Source: Bacillus sp. T33-2 (GTDB lineage Bacteria; Bacillota; Bacilli; Bacillales; Cytobacillaceae). From it: 64,000 nucleotides of DNA. The notes below the pieces were generated by a model. The model saw only the letters and a program-made list of their open reading frames with translations, ran no database searches and had not been told where the DNA came from. The DNA lies in assembly GCF_002860205.1 (NCBI RefSeq), contig NZ_PGVB01000010.1:485934-549933 (forward strand), given 5' to 3'. Shown here piece by piece: positions 17,169-25,795 of the stretch (positions are counted from its first letter, which is position 1; each line of letters starts with the position of its first letter). The position numbers and the translations under genes were made by a program.

Positions 17169-18029
17169 TCACCCCTTTGCCCCGAACAAGCCCTGAGGCC
17201 TGAATATCAGCACGGCCGCCATCAGCAGCATATTTCCGGCCAACGCCAGGTCCGGCACATAATAAGCCATGAATGACCCGGACAAACCAACCAGAATGGC
17301 AGCAAGGATGGACCCTGAAAAGCTTCCCATGCCGCCGATTACGACTACGATAAAGGCAAGTATTGCAAACTCCATACCCATGTCGGCATAAATGACCCCC
17401 GAATATGGACCAAGGAGCATCCCGCCTAGTGCGGCCATGGCGGAGCCAATCATGAACACAAACATAAACACCCGTTGGATGTTAATCCCCAGCGCCTGGA
17501 CCATTTCTTTATTCATGACGCCAGCCCGGACGACGAGCCCGATTTTCGTCTTCTTCAGCACAAACTGGACAAGCAGGAATACAAGCAGCCCGATGGCAAT
17601 AATAAACACCCTGTATTTAATGATGGTGACACCGCCTGCTTCCCAGCTTCCCGCGAGGTAGTCCGGAACGGCAGCAGATATCTGGTTCGGCCCCCAAACG
17701 ACTTTTAAAAGCTCAGATAATACAAGCATAAAACCAAGAGTGATAAGGATTTGCTGTACGTGGTTCCCATAGACAGGCTTGATGATCCATTGTTCGGTTA
17801 GAATCCCCAGGATTAAACCAGCTGCGATGGCACCAATGATACCCGCCACAAAGCTGCCGGTTGAAGAATAAACCCAGATGCCGCTGTACGCTCCCCAGGC
17901 AAACAGGCCGCCGTGGGCAAAATTAAGCACATCCATCAAGCCAAAAATCAAGGTTAGTCCGGCAGCGAGGAGGAATACGAGCATCCCTGTTGCCAGGCCG
18001 TTCAAAGCAAGATTCAACAAAACTTCCAT
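17169..18029 (-). CDS. livH: LivH-type permease
   Basis: 286 residues with multiple membrane helices and LivH landmarks: L-T-L-I-F-G-L-M-D-V-L-N-F-A-H-G near the N-terminus, LGINIQRVF in the ATPase-contact loop, and VVVIGGMGSFSGSI near the C-terminus. ATG 18029 is behind GGGAGGAA-like sequence. It forms the translocation pore with LivM. It overlaps the livM reading frame by a few bases and follows livF with 15 bases between, all in one operon. Confidence 0.94.
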   Translation of the reverse strand: MEVLLNLALNGLATGMLVFLLAAGLTLIFGLMDVLNFAHGGLFAWGAYSGIWVYSSTGSFVAGIIGAIAAGLILGILTEQWIIKPVYGNHVQQILITLGFMLVLSELLKVVWGPNQISAAVPDYLAGSWEAGGVTIIKYRVFIIAIGLLVFLLVQFVLKKTKIGLVVRAGVMNKEMVQALGINIQRVFMFVFMIGSAMAALGGMLLGPYSGVIYADMGMEFAILAFIVVVIGGMGSFSGSILAAILVGLSGSFMAYYVPDLALAGNMLLMAAVLIFRPQGLFGAKG

Positions 18030-18044
18030 CGATATTCCTCCCTT

Positions 18045-18752
18045 CTAAGCGATGCCGAGGTATTTTCTCCTCATTTCCTCATCTTCTTTGAGAAGATGCA
18101 TCGGACCATTCGATACGGTTTTTCCGTCGTCAATAATGTAGAACCGGTCCCCGATTGTACTTGCCATCATAAAGTTCTGCTCAACAAGGATAATGGTGGT
18201 TTTCTCTTTCATCTGCCTGATCGATTCCATTACCTTTTCAACTACGATCGGCGCAAGGCCTTTGCTCGGCTCATCGATTAGCAGCAGGTCATTTTCATTT
18301 ACATAGGCACGGGCGATAGAAAGCATCTGTTTTTGCCCCCCGCTCAACAATCCGCCTGGCTTTTTCCAAAATCTTTTTAAATCCGGAAACAGTTCCAGTA
18401 TCCAGTCTAGACGCCGCGATGTTTCTTCATTTTCTTTTTTCATGGCGACTTTTATATTCTCTCCTACCGTCAAATCGGCAAATATCCCCTGATCCTCGGG
18501 AACATAGCCAATGCCTTTCCTCGCTATTGTATGGGTTGGCAGGTTTTGAATTTGTTCCCCGCGGTATTGGACGGTGCCTTTTGCCGGGGGATTGAGCCCC
18601 ATGACCGTCCTTAACGTAGTAGTCTTGCCGGCACCGTTGCGGCCCAGCAATACCGTTACCTCACCCTTTGGGACCTCAAACGAGACACCCTGCAGGATGT
18701 GGTACTGGCCGATATAGGTTTCGATTTGGTCAAGCTTCAGCAGCATGTTCAT
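18045..18752 (-). CDS. livF: LivF-type ABC transporter ATPase
   Basis: About 235 residues. Walker A GRNGAGKTTT, ABC signature LLSGGQKQM, Walker B LLLIDEPSKGLAP and the H-loop equivalent E-Q-N-F mark it as the LivF branch. The start is ATG 18752, 7 bases after GGGAGGG; the open frame extends to 18791 inside livG. It overlaps livG by 23 bases. It pairs with LivG to energise LivHM. Confidence 0.95.
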   Translation of the reverse strand: MNMLLKLDQIETYIGQYHILQGVSFEVPKGEVTVLLGRNGAGKTTTLRTVMGLNPPAKGTVQYRGEQIQNLPTHTIARKGIGYVPEDQGIFADLTVGENIKVAMKKENEETSRRLDWILELFPDLKRFWKKPGGLLSGGQKQMLSIARAYVNENDLLLIDEPSKGLAPIVVEKVMESIRQMKEKTTIILVEQNFMMASTIGDRFYIIDDGKTVSNGPMHLLKEDEEMRRKYLGIA

Positions 18753-19503
18753 TATGCAGCCCTCCCAGGTATGCAGATTGGACGGTCTCATTTTTCATGA
18801 TTTCCTCCGGGGTGCCGTCTGCCAAAAGCTTTCCGTTGAACAGCACCATGACCGAATCGGACAGATCCATGATCATATCCATTTTGTGTTCGATCAAAAT
18901 GATGGTCCTGTCGCCTGCCTGCTTTATTTTACGGATGACTTCAAGAATGGCGGGCACTTCTTCCAACGACATGCCGGCAGTCGGCTCATCCAGCAGCAGG
19001 ACTTCTGTGTTCAACGCCAGGAGCATTGCAATCTCCAGCTTCCTTTTTTCCCCATGGGCAAGATTTCGGGCGAGTGCAGAGTGTTTATCATTCAGCAGCA
19101 CAAGTTTCAGCCATTCAACAGCCTGTTCCTCAAATTGCCTGAACCTTTCATAGTGGCTCACCATTTTATAACGGACACCGGCCTGTGACTGTACTGCAAG
19201 CCGGACATTTTCGAGCACTGTCAGGTTCGGGAATACGTTTGTTATTTGAAAGGAACGCCCTATGCCAGCCCGTGTCCGTTTCGTAGGGGACAATTTTGTA
19301 ATTTCATTTCCTTTGAAAAATATTTGTCCGTTTGTCGGGATTAGCTGGCCGCTCAGCAAATTAAAAAATGTCGTTTTTCCGGCGCCGTTCGGGCCGATAA
19401 TCGATTTAAAATGATTGTCCGGCACTGAAATGGAGACTGAATCAACCGCCGTGTGGCCGCCAAAGGAAATGGATAAATCTTTCGTCTCTAACAATGCAGC
19501 CAA
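18730..19503 (-). CDS. livG: LivG-type ABC transporter ATPase
   Basis: 257 residues. Walker A GPNGAGKTT, the LivG-specific signature N-L-A-H-G-E-K-R-K-L-E-I-A, Walker B V-L-L-L-D-E-P-T-A-G-M and the H-loop L-I-E-H-K-M-D are all present. The start is TTG 19503 with GGGTGGTG upstream. It follows the substrate-binding protein gene after a perfect 12-bp hairpin (19538-19567), which likely lowers expression of the membrane and ATPase genes relative to the binding protein. Confidence 0.95.
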   Translation of the reverse strand: MAALLETKDLSISFGGHTAVDSVSISVPDNHFKSIIGPNGAGKTTFFNLLSGQLIPTNGQIFFKGNEITKLSPTKRTRAGIGRSFQITNVFPNLTVLENVRLAVQSQAGVRYKMVSHYERFRQFEEQAVEWLKLVLLNDKHSALARNLAHGEKRKLEIAMLLALNTEVLLLDEPTAGMSLEEVPAILEVIRKIKQAGDRTIILIEHKMDMIMDLSDSVMVLFNGKLLADGTPEEIMKNETVQSAYLGGLHNEHAAEA

Positions 19504-19537
19504 ATATATTCACCACCCTGGATAATTTTGAACAAGA

Positions 19538-19567
19538 ATGAACTTCGGCAACGCACCGAAGTTCATT
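19538..19567 (-). terminator. intra-operon hairpin between binding protein and livG
   Basis: AATGAACTTCGG, 6-7 base loop, CCGAAGTTCATT is a perfect stem followed on the minus strand by CTTGTT, a poor T-tract. This is typical of a partial terminator or mRNA-stabilising hairpin after a highly expressed binding-protein gene. Confidence 0.7.
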
Positions 19568-19574
19568 ATGAAGA

Positions 19575-20810
19575 TTAATTGCGTACAGGAGGTTCTGTTT
19601 CTTCAGGCTTCAATTCCCGGATCAGGACAGGAACAGGGTAATCAACACCATCCTTGTTCACAAGCTTAACTGCATATAAAGATTGCAGGGCCTGATGGTC
19701 TTCCGGCCGGAAGGTCATTTTTCCTTTTGGCGAGTCAAAGCTCATTCCTTCCATTGTTTCGATCAGCTTGTCAACATCGGTGTCTCCTTTTGTTTTCTTC
19801 AAGGCCTCAACAATTGCGATCGCAGCACTCATCCCGCCTGGTGTAAACAGATCTGGCACCTCGCCGTTAAACCGTTTTTTATGTTCCTCAACAAGCCAGT
19901 CATTTACATCATTCTTCGGAAGGTCATGATAATAGACCGTAAATCCTTCCATGCCAACTAATGGTTTCATTGTGGGCAATGTGGCAATATCGGCAACACC
20001 GGTTGAAATTTTGATTCCTTTTTCCTGGACTTTCATATCCTGGATCTGGTTCCATGGAGTGTTGGCGCCGGCCCAGATGACATATAAATAGTCAGGCTTT
20101 TTATCGATGATCTTTTGAATATTTGATGTGAAATCAGTTGCAGCAGGGTCTGCATATTCTTCGTGGGTAATTTCGGCACCGAGCTTCTTGGCTGCTTCTT
20201 TAAATGCAGCAACCCCATCGCGGCCAAAGGAGTAATCCGGCGCAAGTGTTGCAATTTTCACGCCTTTTTTTGCGATTGCCGCGGCTCCAGCTACTGCATC
20301 CTGTGATGAGTTGCGTGCCGTCCGGAAAATATAGTCATTAAATTCAGATCCGGTAATGCTGTCGGCTACAGCCGGCTCGACGACCATGATCTTTTCATAC
20401 TCTTCGGCAAGTGGCAAAACAGCAAGTGTATCTCCAGAACTTGAAGAACCGACAAGGAAATCTACTTCGTCCTCCTCAAGCAGCTTTGTCGCTTTTTGGA
20501 CTGCCACCTCCGGCTTAGTCTCGGTATCTTCTTTAATGAACTCAATCTTGCGGCCGGCGACTTCCATTTTTCCATCGGTTGCATATTCAAGCCCAAGCTC
20601 GAAACCACGGAGCGTCTGTTTTCCATAGGATTCCAGGCCGCCCGTCAGTGATGCAAGCACGCCGATTTTAATCGGCTCACTGTTCGCTTCCTTGCCTCCA
20701 TCTTCTTTTCCGCCTGCACTTCCTGTTTTATCTGAGTTGCACGCACTTGCAAATACCACCAAAAAAACTAGCAAGCTTACAAAGGCAAAGTTCCTTGTTA
20801 ACGCTTTCAT
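19575..20810 (-). CDS. LivK-like substrate-binding lipoprotein
   Basis: 411 residues. The N-terminus is a lipoprotein signal with hydrophobic core and lipobox F-A-S-A-C, then a flexible Gly/Lys/Glu linker, then a type-I periplasmic-binding fold starting K-I-G-V-L-A-S-L-T-G. In Gram-positive bacteria it would be tethered to the outer face of the membrane and deliver ligand to LivHM. ATG 20810 is preceded by GGGGGAAAGTAA. Its promoter carries the TGTAACT repeats shared with the ligase at 11961-13475. Ligand unknown; pairing with CoA ligases and KAS III-like enzymes suggests a carboxylate rather than an amino acid. Confidence 0.92.
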   Translation of the reverse strand: MKALTRNFAFVSLLVFLVVFASACNSDKTGSAGGKEDGGKEANSEPIKIGVLASLTGGLESYGKQTLRGFELGLEYATDGKMEVAGRKIEFIKEDTETKPEVAVQKATKLLEEDEVDFLVGSSSSGDTLAVLPLAEEYEKIMVVEPAVADSITGSEFNDYIFRTARNSSQDAVAGAAAIAKKGVKIATLAPDYSFGRDGVAAFKEAAKKLGAEITHEEYADPAATDFTSNIQKIIDKKPDYLYVIWAGANTPWNQIQDMKVQEKGIKISTGVADIATLPTMKPLVGMEGFTVYYHDLPKNDVNDWLVEEHKKRFNGEVPDLFTPGGMSAAIAIVEALKKTKGDTDVDKLIETMEGMSFDSPKGKMTFRPEDHQALQSLYAVKLVNKDGVDYPVPVLIRELKPEETEPPVRN

Positions 20811-20864
20811 TTACTTTCCCCCTTAAAAAATTCGATTCATAAAGCATCACCAGGCTTTGGTACC

Positions 20865-20897
20865 ATCATAAAATCATCTAGTTACAAAATAGTTACA
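20865..20897 (-). promoter_or_regulatory. SARP-like direct repeats plus -10 upstream of the importer operon
   Basis: On the minus strand: TGTAACT (20897-20891), ATTT, TGTAACT (20886-20880), nine bases, TATGAT (20870-20865). Repeat sequence, 4-base gap and 9-base distance to the -10 are identical to the site at 13507-13539, and no -35 is present. It lies between the KAS III copy 2 stop and the binding-protein gene, giving the importer operon its own promoter. Confidence 0.65.
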
Positions 20898-20968
20898 AAG
20901 ACAAAAAGCGGAAAGCTCCTTGCCCTATCACTTTCAAAGGCTTTGATGAGTTTACAGGTTACTGCGCA

Positions 20969-21970
20969 CTAATCCTGTACCTTCTTCAAAGTGGTGGCTG
21001 CCCATGTATATCCGGTGCCGGCACTGACCGCCACGATGACATCACCTTTTTTAAGCTTTTTGTGGGATTCGGCAAAGTCCAATGCTATACAAGGGTCAAG
21101 CGCCGACATATGGCCATGGTGGTCAAGATATACTGCTTTCTCCTCGGTCAGGTGCAGGCCGGCAAGAAGTTCAAGGAACATCGACCTTTTTGTATGCAGG
21201 GGGAGCAGCATATCGATGTCATGGATGGTATAGCCGCTTTTTTCAAGCGACTCCGAGACAACTTTAATAAAATTGGCAACAGATACAGGATCAAGCCTGG
21301 TTTTCATATCTGAGGGGTCTTTTACATCGATGAAATGGAGGTTGTTTTCGACTGTTTGATGTGAGGCAGGCATTGCGGATCCGCCCGCTGGGACTTTGAT
21401 GTCGTCATGAAATGAACCATCTGTGCAAATCGCAGACTCTAGTATAGCGAATTTCCCGTTATTTCTTGACAGCAGTGCGGCTGCCCCTCCATCTGCAAAA
21501 TTGAACATAAATCTTGAGCGTGGGTTCTCGTAATCTATTATTTGTGATTCCTTGCAGCCTCCGGCAAGCAGAATATTGTTTACTGTCCGGTCAGACGTTA
21601 AAATATCCTTTGCAACTTTAAGTGCAATTGGAAAACAAGAACTTACGTTCATCATTTCAAAAGCGTACGCATTTTTTGCACCGAGCTCGTATTGAATTTT
21701 CGGGGCACAAGACCATACCTGGTACTCCTTGAATGGACTTCCAAAGTAGATTATCACATCTATGTTTTGCGGGCCGGCCAATTCCACCAATGGTTGGGCA
21801 GCCTTTACCGCCATGTCTGATGCATGCATGGCGGTAAAGGCAACATGCTTTTCGAACAGCCCGAACTTTTCCTTGATAATGTTCTCTGGAATGCCAGTTT
21901 TCGCCTCAAGATCTGCCGCTGTTTCAACCCCTGCGGGAAAATAGCTGCTTGTCCTGACAATCTGTATCAT
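20969..21970 (-). CDS. KAS III-like condensing enzyme, copy 2
   Basis: 333 residues, paralogous to the product of 14932-15945. Cys112 is in N-V-S-S-C-F-P-I, His259 in L-P-L-H-T-K-R-S, and His287 in H-H-G-H-M-S-A, where FabH has Asn. The spacing of the three residues matches copy 1 within two residues. Other landmarks are LLAGGCKE, SRFMFNFADGGAA and VSAGTGYTWAATT. ATG 21970 overlaps the stop of the MaoC gene (ATGA) and has AAGGAG at 7 bases. It lies in the TetR-ligase-MaoC-KAS III operon. Two diverged copies in separate operons suggest a heterodimer or two successive steps. Confidence 0.85.
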   Translation of the reverse strand: MIQIVRTSSYFPAGVETAADLEAKTGIPENIIKEKFGLFEKHVAFTAMHASDMAVKAAQPLVELAGPQNIDVIIYFGSPFKEYQVWSCAPKIQYELGAKNAYAFEMMNVSSCFPIALKVAKDILTSDRTVNNILLAGGCKESQIIDYENPRSRFMFNFADGGAAALLSRNNGKFAILESAICTDGSFHDDIKVPAGGSAMPASHQTVENNLHFIDVKDPSDMKTRLDPVSVANFIKVVSESLEKSGYTIHDIDMLLPLHTKRSMFLELLAGLHLTEEKAVYLDHHGHMSALDPCIALDFAESHKKLKKGDVIVAVSAGTGYTWAATTLKKVQD

Positions 21971-22383
21971 ATCTTTGCTCCTTCCCTGGGGACCATCATA
22001 CGGGCTTCACCATGTAAAACAATTACGTCATCCTGGTTACAGCATGCCGTTTGCAGCGTCAGAATTCCCCGATCATGGTCAATGTCAACGATCTTGGCTG
22101 TAGCCGTGACTGTATCTCCGATAAAAACAGGCTTTTTAAACTTCAATGATTGTTCAAGATAAATTGCTCCCTTGCCAGGCAGCTCCATACCGAGCAATCT
22201 GGAGAAAAACGCCGCAGTCAGCATGCCATGGGCAATACGGCCCTCAAAGCGGGTCCCAGCCGCATATTGGTTATCCATGTGTACTGGATTGTAATCACCG
22301 CTCAAGCCGGCAAACATGACGATATCTGTTTCTGTGACTGTTCTGCTAAAGCTTGCCGTCTGGCCAACGTAAAAGTCTGTCAT
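21967..22383 (-). CDS. MaoC-like (R)-specific enoyl-CoA hydratase
   Basis: 138 residues, hot-dog fold. The hydratase-2 motif is clear: Asp30 and His35 in G-D-Y-N-P-V-H-M-D, then RIAHGML. It would hydrate a trans-2-enoyl-CoA or related thioester (or run in reverse). ATG 22383 follows directly on the ligase stop and has a perfect AGGAGGTGA. Coupled to KAS III copy 2 by a 4-base overlap. Confidence 0.9.
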   Translation of the reverse strand: MTDFYVGQTASFSRTVTETDIVMFAGLSGDYNPVHMDNQYAAGTRFEGRIAHGMLTAAFFSRLLGMELPGKGAIYLEQSLKFKKPVFIGDTVTATAKIVDIDHDRGILTLQTACCNQDDVIVLHGEARMMVPREGAKI

Positions 22384-23883
22384 TTAAATCACCTCCTGTT
22401 CCCAATAGATTTTTTTCAAGGTGGCTTTATCAATTTTTCCGGTTGCATTTTTAGGTAAAGCGCTTACATTTTTGAATGAACCGGGTACCTTATACCGTGC
22501 CAGCCTTCCACTGCAAAATGCCTTCAATTCTTCTTCTGAAAGGATTGCCCCTGCCTTCAGGACTATGATGGCCAGAGGCGTTTCCCCCCATTTTTCATGG
22601 GGGACGCCAATCACAGCTGCCTCTTCTATATCAGGATGTTCGTAAATCACTTTTTCCACCTCAAGAGGATAGATGTTTTCTCCCCCGGATATAATCATTT
22701 CCTTTTTTCGCCCGGCAATATAAACAAACCCTTCCTCATCCTGTGTAACGATATCTCCAGTTGCAAACCATCCATTCTGCAAGGATTTCTGTGTAGCTTC
22801 TGGCAGCCCCCAATATTCTTTCATCACATTCGGCCCCTTTACTAGCAATTCCCCAAACCCGCCACGTGGTACATCCATCCCTTCTTCATCAACAATGCGG
22901 ATGTCTGTGAACAAAGCTGGTTTTCCGATTGAGCCGACTTTCCGCCGGTGATCATCCTCGGTCAGCATGAATACCGTCGGTGATGTTTCTGTCAGTCCGT
23001 ACCCCTGGCCAAATTTTACACCCCTGGCGAGGAACGCACGGATCAGCTCCTCAGGGCACGGGGCACCGCCGCTGTAAAACCAACGGACCGATTGGAGGTT
23101 AGCCGTTTCGAAGTATGGTGCCTTCCTGATTGCATCATGTATGGTCGGCACCGCCATAATGATCGTCACGCCATATTGTTCAATCATATGAAGGGCTTCG
23201 ACCGGGTCAAATCTTTCCGGAACCATGACTGTGCCACCGGCCAATAATACCGGCAGCGTAAATAGCCCTATCCCCCCGATATGAAATAATGGCAATAACG
23301 TTATGCTTTTGTCTTTAGAAGTGATATCGATTGCCAGTGTGTTATTTAGCGCGTTCCAAAACATATTTTCCTGTGTGAGCACCGCCCCTTTAGGCCTGCC
23401 TGTTGTGCCTGATGTATAACAGATAATAAAAGGAGCTTCAGTGTCAACTTCGTCCACAGTGATGGCAGTTGGCGGCTCTGAACAACCTAGATCTTTGAAT
23501 GCTACAAGGTTTTGATAGCCGGTCCCCTCTCTTAATTCCAGTCCCTTATGATAGTGCCCATCGTCAACTATCACAGTCTGAAGGCCGCTGTCTTTTACCT
23601 GGAATTCCAGCTCCTCGACTGTCAATCTGATATTTAACGGGACAACTACCGCATTCAGTTTTGCGGCCGAAAACAGAACAATAATAAATTAAATACTGTT
23701 TTTAGAAAGGATTCCGATCCTGTCGCCTTTTTTTATGTAATACCTGGACTGCAGCGCGAATGCAACATCATTTATCAGGCGGCTCATTTCTAAATAAGTG
23801 AGATTCCTGCCTTCATCAGCCAAAGCGGTCCTTCCTGGCGTCATCAGCGCACGTTTGTCAATCCAATATGATATGCCCTTCAA
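22384..23883 (-). pseudogene. acyl-CoA synthetase interrupted by one in-frame stop
   Basis: One continuous frame of 500 codons runs from TTG 23883 (GGAGTGA upstream) to the stop at 22384, broken only by TAA at 23691-23689 (codon 65). Reading through gives K-N-S-I-[stop]-F-I-I-V-L-F-S-A-A, where related enzymes have Glu or Asp, so a single GAA to TAA change explains it. All downstream motifs are intact: [35 protein letters not shown], and Lys in ATGKIDKATLK. Product if restored: 499-residue AMP-forming CoA ligase. Possible re-initiation downstream would lack the N-terminal 86 residues. Second gene of the TetR operon. Confidence 0.85.
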
Positions 23884-23902
23884 TTCGACATCACTCCACC
23901 CA

Positions 23903-24499
23903 TTATTTTTTTAACCCGTTAAAAATGAATGCTATCGCATCTTCCAATAGAGCTTCGGGAACGTTCTGGTTTTCCCAGTAAATCCACCTCATCCCGAGAA
24001 ATTGGCTAATTCCCATCAGGCAGTACGCGATTGTTTCAGTGTCATACTGTTTGATTTCCTCTATTCCCATTGCTTCTTCTAGGCCCTTGATGTAACCAGA
24101 CGCCAGGCGCTCATAATACCAGCGGTAAAGCTGTTCATCTACGAGAACGGTTTGCTGTACAATGCTGTACAAGTTCCGGTGATCCTTCACCCAGGCAAAA
24201 AAGGTTTTAAATCCTATTCTCTGTGATTCTTCAAAACTCTTAGCCGCCTTGATTGCGTTCCGGATTTCACTGCGAAAAATTTGGCTCATGTTTCTCACGA
24301 GCTCTTCAAAAATCGCCTGTTTTGATGGAAAGTAATTATAAAATGTTCCCTGGGCCACTTTTGCCTGCTGGGTGATATCGACAATCGATGCGTTGAAGTA
24401 ACCTTTTTCTCCAAAAACTTGTTCCGCGATAGCAAGCAGATGCTGCCTTGTTTTCTCCCCCTTTTTTGTTAAAGGGATCGTGTTTGGTATTTCTGACAT
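23903..24499 (-). CDS. TetR family transcriptional regulator
   Basis: 198 residues from ATG 24499 (GAGGTGA upstream; the frame also opens at GTG 24508). The N-terminal helix-turn-helix shows KGEKTRQHLLAIAEQVFGEKGY then IVDITQQAKVAQGTFYNYF, the canonical TetR DNA-binding domain. The C-terminal ligand domain resembles the group that senses acyl-CoA compounds, which is an inference from context. It is the first gene of the operon with the broken ligase, MaoC and KAS III copy 2, so it probably autoregulates. An AT-rich near-palindrome lies just upstream (about 24520-24540); no firm operator call. Confidence 0.9.
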   Translation of the reverse strand: MSEIPNTIPLTKKGEKTRQHLLAIAEQVFGEKGYFNASIVDITQQAKVAQGTFYNYFPSKQAIFEELVRNMSQIFRSEIRNAIKAAKSFEESQRIGFKTFFAWVKDHRNLYSIVQQTVLVDEQLYRWYYERLASGYIKGLEEAMGIEEIKQYDTETIAYCLMGISQFLGMRWIYWENQNVPEALLEDAIAFIFNGLKK

Positions 24500-24571
24500 A
24501 TGAATCACCTCTCAGTTTTTATAATATATATAATTTTCTTAAAATTTAATATAAAAATTTCTTTTCCAACA

Positions 24572-24606
24572 AAAAAATGCATCCGCTGTGCTGGACGCAT
24601 TTTTTC
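24572..24606 (-). terminator. terminator of yteA
   Basis: On the minus strand AAAAAATGCGTCC ... GGATGCATTTTTTT, a stem of about 9-12 bp with one mismatch and a long T-tract, directly after the yteA stop at 24627. Confidence 0.85.
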
Positions 24607-24626
24607 ATTATCTAATGGGCTATTTT

Positions 24627-25412
24627 TTAACCGCCGCCTTCTTCTCCATTTTCTGCAGCTTCTTCAGTATAAGGGTCGTGTTCAAAGGCAGGAAGGTCCC
24701 CGAAAGGTGTCATGAGCCCTTCTTCATCGAGCTGTTCCTCATACTGAAGATGCTGGACATTTGGGTACACGACAACCTCGTTGCCGTACATATCATTGGC
24801 GGCGAAGTTTTCGTACGCCTCCACATAACCAATCTTGTCTTCAGCCTCGATATACCAGTCATTGCGATGGTCGCGGCCATCCGTGTAGAAAAAATCGGAT
24901 GCTGTTTCTGATGTGCCAAACGATGCGACCGCCTGCCAAAAATCCTCGGCATCCGTGACAACATTCTCATCTTTTTCATCTTTGTCCCATTTGCCAAATG
25001 GCGGCAAAAGGACTCCTTCCTCGATCGGACGGTTCGGCGGGATGGTCCTTTCCGGTGTATGTTTTATACAAAAGGTAGTTTCCGGAACGGCCTGTAATCG
25101 TTCGAGCGGTATTTCTTCTCCGCACTCCTCACACTTGCCGTATGTCCCGTTATCAATTGCCTGGATTGCCCTGTCTGCATTTTCTATCCTGAAGGCTAAA
25201 TGCTGGTTCAAGGCTAAATCTTTTTCCCTTTCAAACAGTTCCGTCCCTTCGTCACCCGGATGGTTATCATAGGCAGAAAGCTCAATGGAAGTTTCACGGT
25301 TTAATGAGCTGTTCAAATTAAAGTGGTCATTAACGTCAAAAGTGCCTTCAAAGTCTTTTTTCATTTTCACGAGTTCAGCCCGGAAGGCTGCCAGTTGTTC
25401 ATTTGTAAGCAA
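24627..25412 (-). CDS. yteA: YteA family protein, DksA/TraR-type zinc finger
   Basis: 261 residues. A long N-terminal helical region with repeated acidic residues precedes a DksA/TraR C4-type zinc finger, Y-G-K-C-E-E-C-G-E-E-I, with the second half reduced (one Cys in T-T-F-C-I-K-H). The acidic C-terminus ends in EEGGG. The family is annotated as sporulation-linked in Bacillus; the mechanism is not known. The start is TTG 25412 behind AAAGGAG. It stands alone between the TetR operon and a divergent small gene. Confidence 0.85.
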   Translation of the reverse strand: MLTNEQLAAFRAELVKMKKDFEGTFDVNDHFNLNSSLNRETSIELSAYDNHPGDEGTELFEREKDLALNQHLAFRIENADRAIQAIDNGTYGKCEECGEEIPLERLQAVPETTFCIKHTPERTIPPNRPIEEGVLLPPFGKWDKDEKDENVVTDAEDFWQAVASFGTSETASDFFYTDGRDHRNDWYIEAEDKIGYVEAYENFAANDMYGNEVVVYPNVQHLQYEEQLDEEGLMTPFGDLPAFEHDPYTEEAAENGEEGGG

Positions 25413-25546
25413 AATCAGGCGCTCCTTTCGTTCCTGCTTTTTATATTATTTAACAAAACAGCTCCTTTAATAAAAGGTAAAAAGTGTAATTGAATGAATT
25501 TCGGCAGTTTGAAGAAAAATACTGATTGAGGTGAAAGGAGGCCACC

Positions 25547-25756
25547 ATGCAGAAGGACAAAAATAAAGAAAGTGTAAAGATAGCCGGCAGATTTTTCGAT
25601 GTTGCGGATTATAATCGGGATGACCAGGTTTCAAGGGGATTGGCGATCACCCATGAACAAGTGAGTGATAATTATATGGGTGAAGAGGCAGCTCCTCCTG
25701 TCAGAAACAATCCCGAAGATAATCCCTCCATTCCAAGAAATAATACTGAACGCTGA
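25547..25756 (+). CDS. YozQ-like small protein (DUF4025)
   Basis: 69 residues, hydrophilic, with the core DVADYNRDDQVSRGLAITHEQVSDNYM that I associate with YozQ/DUF4025 small proteins of Bacillus. A very strong AAAGGAGG ribosome binding site precedes ATG 25547. Single gene with its own terminator, divergent from yteA. Function unknown. Confidence 0.7.
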   Translation: MQKDKNKESVKIAGRFFDVADYNRDDQVSRGLAITHEQVSDNYMGEEAAPPVRNNPEDNPSIPRNNTER

Positions 25757-25763
25757 ATAATCA

Positions 25764-25793
25764 AAAAGGCAGCAATTTTCGGCTGCCTTTTTG
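25764..25793. terminator. bidirectional terminator
   Basis: AAAAAGGCAGC, 7-base loop, GGCTGCCTTTTT between the converging small gene and the monooxygenase gene. Confidence 0.9.
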
Positions 25794-25795
25794 CA

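Noticed and set aside
11961..24499. Island as a polyketide or antibiotic biosynthetic cluster
   Set aside because: KAS III-like and MaoC genes suggested it, but there is no ACP, ketoreductase, acyltransferase or modular synthase, and the transporter is an importer.
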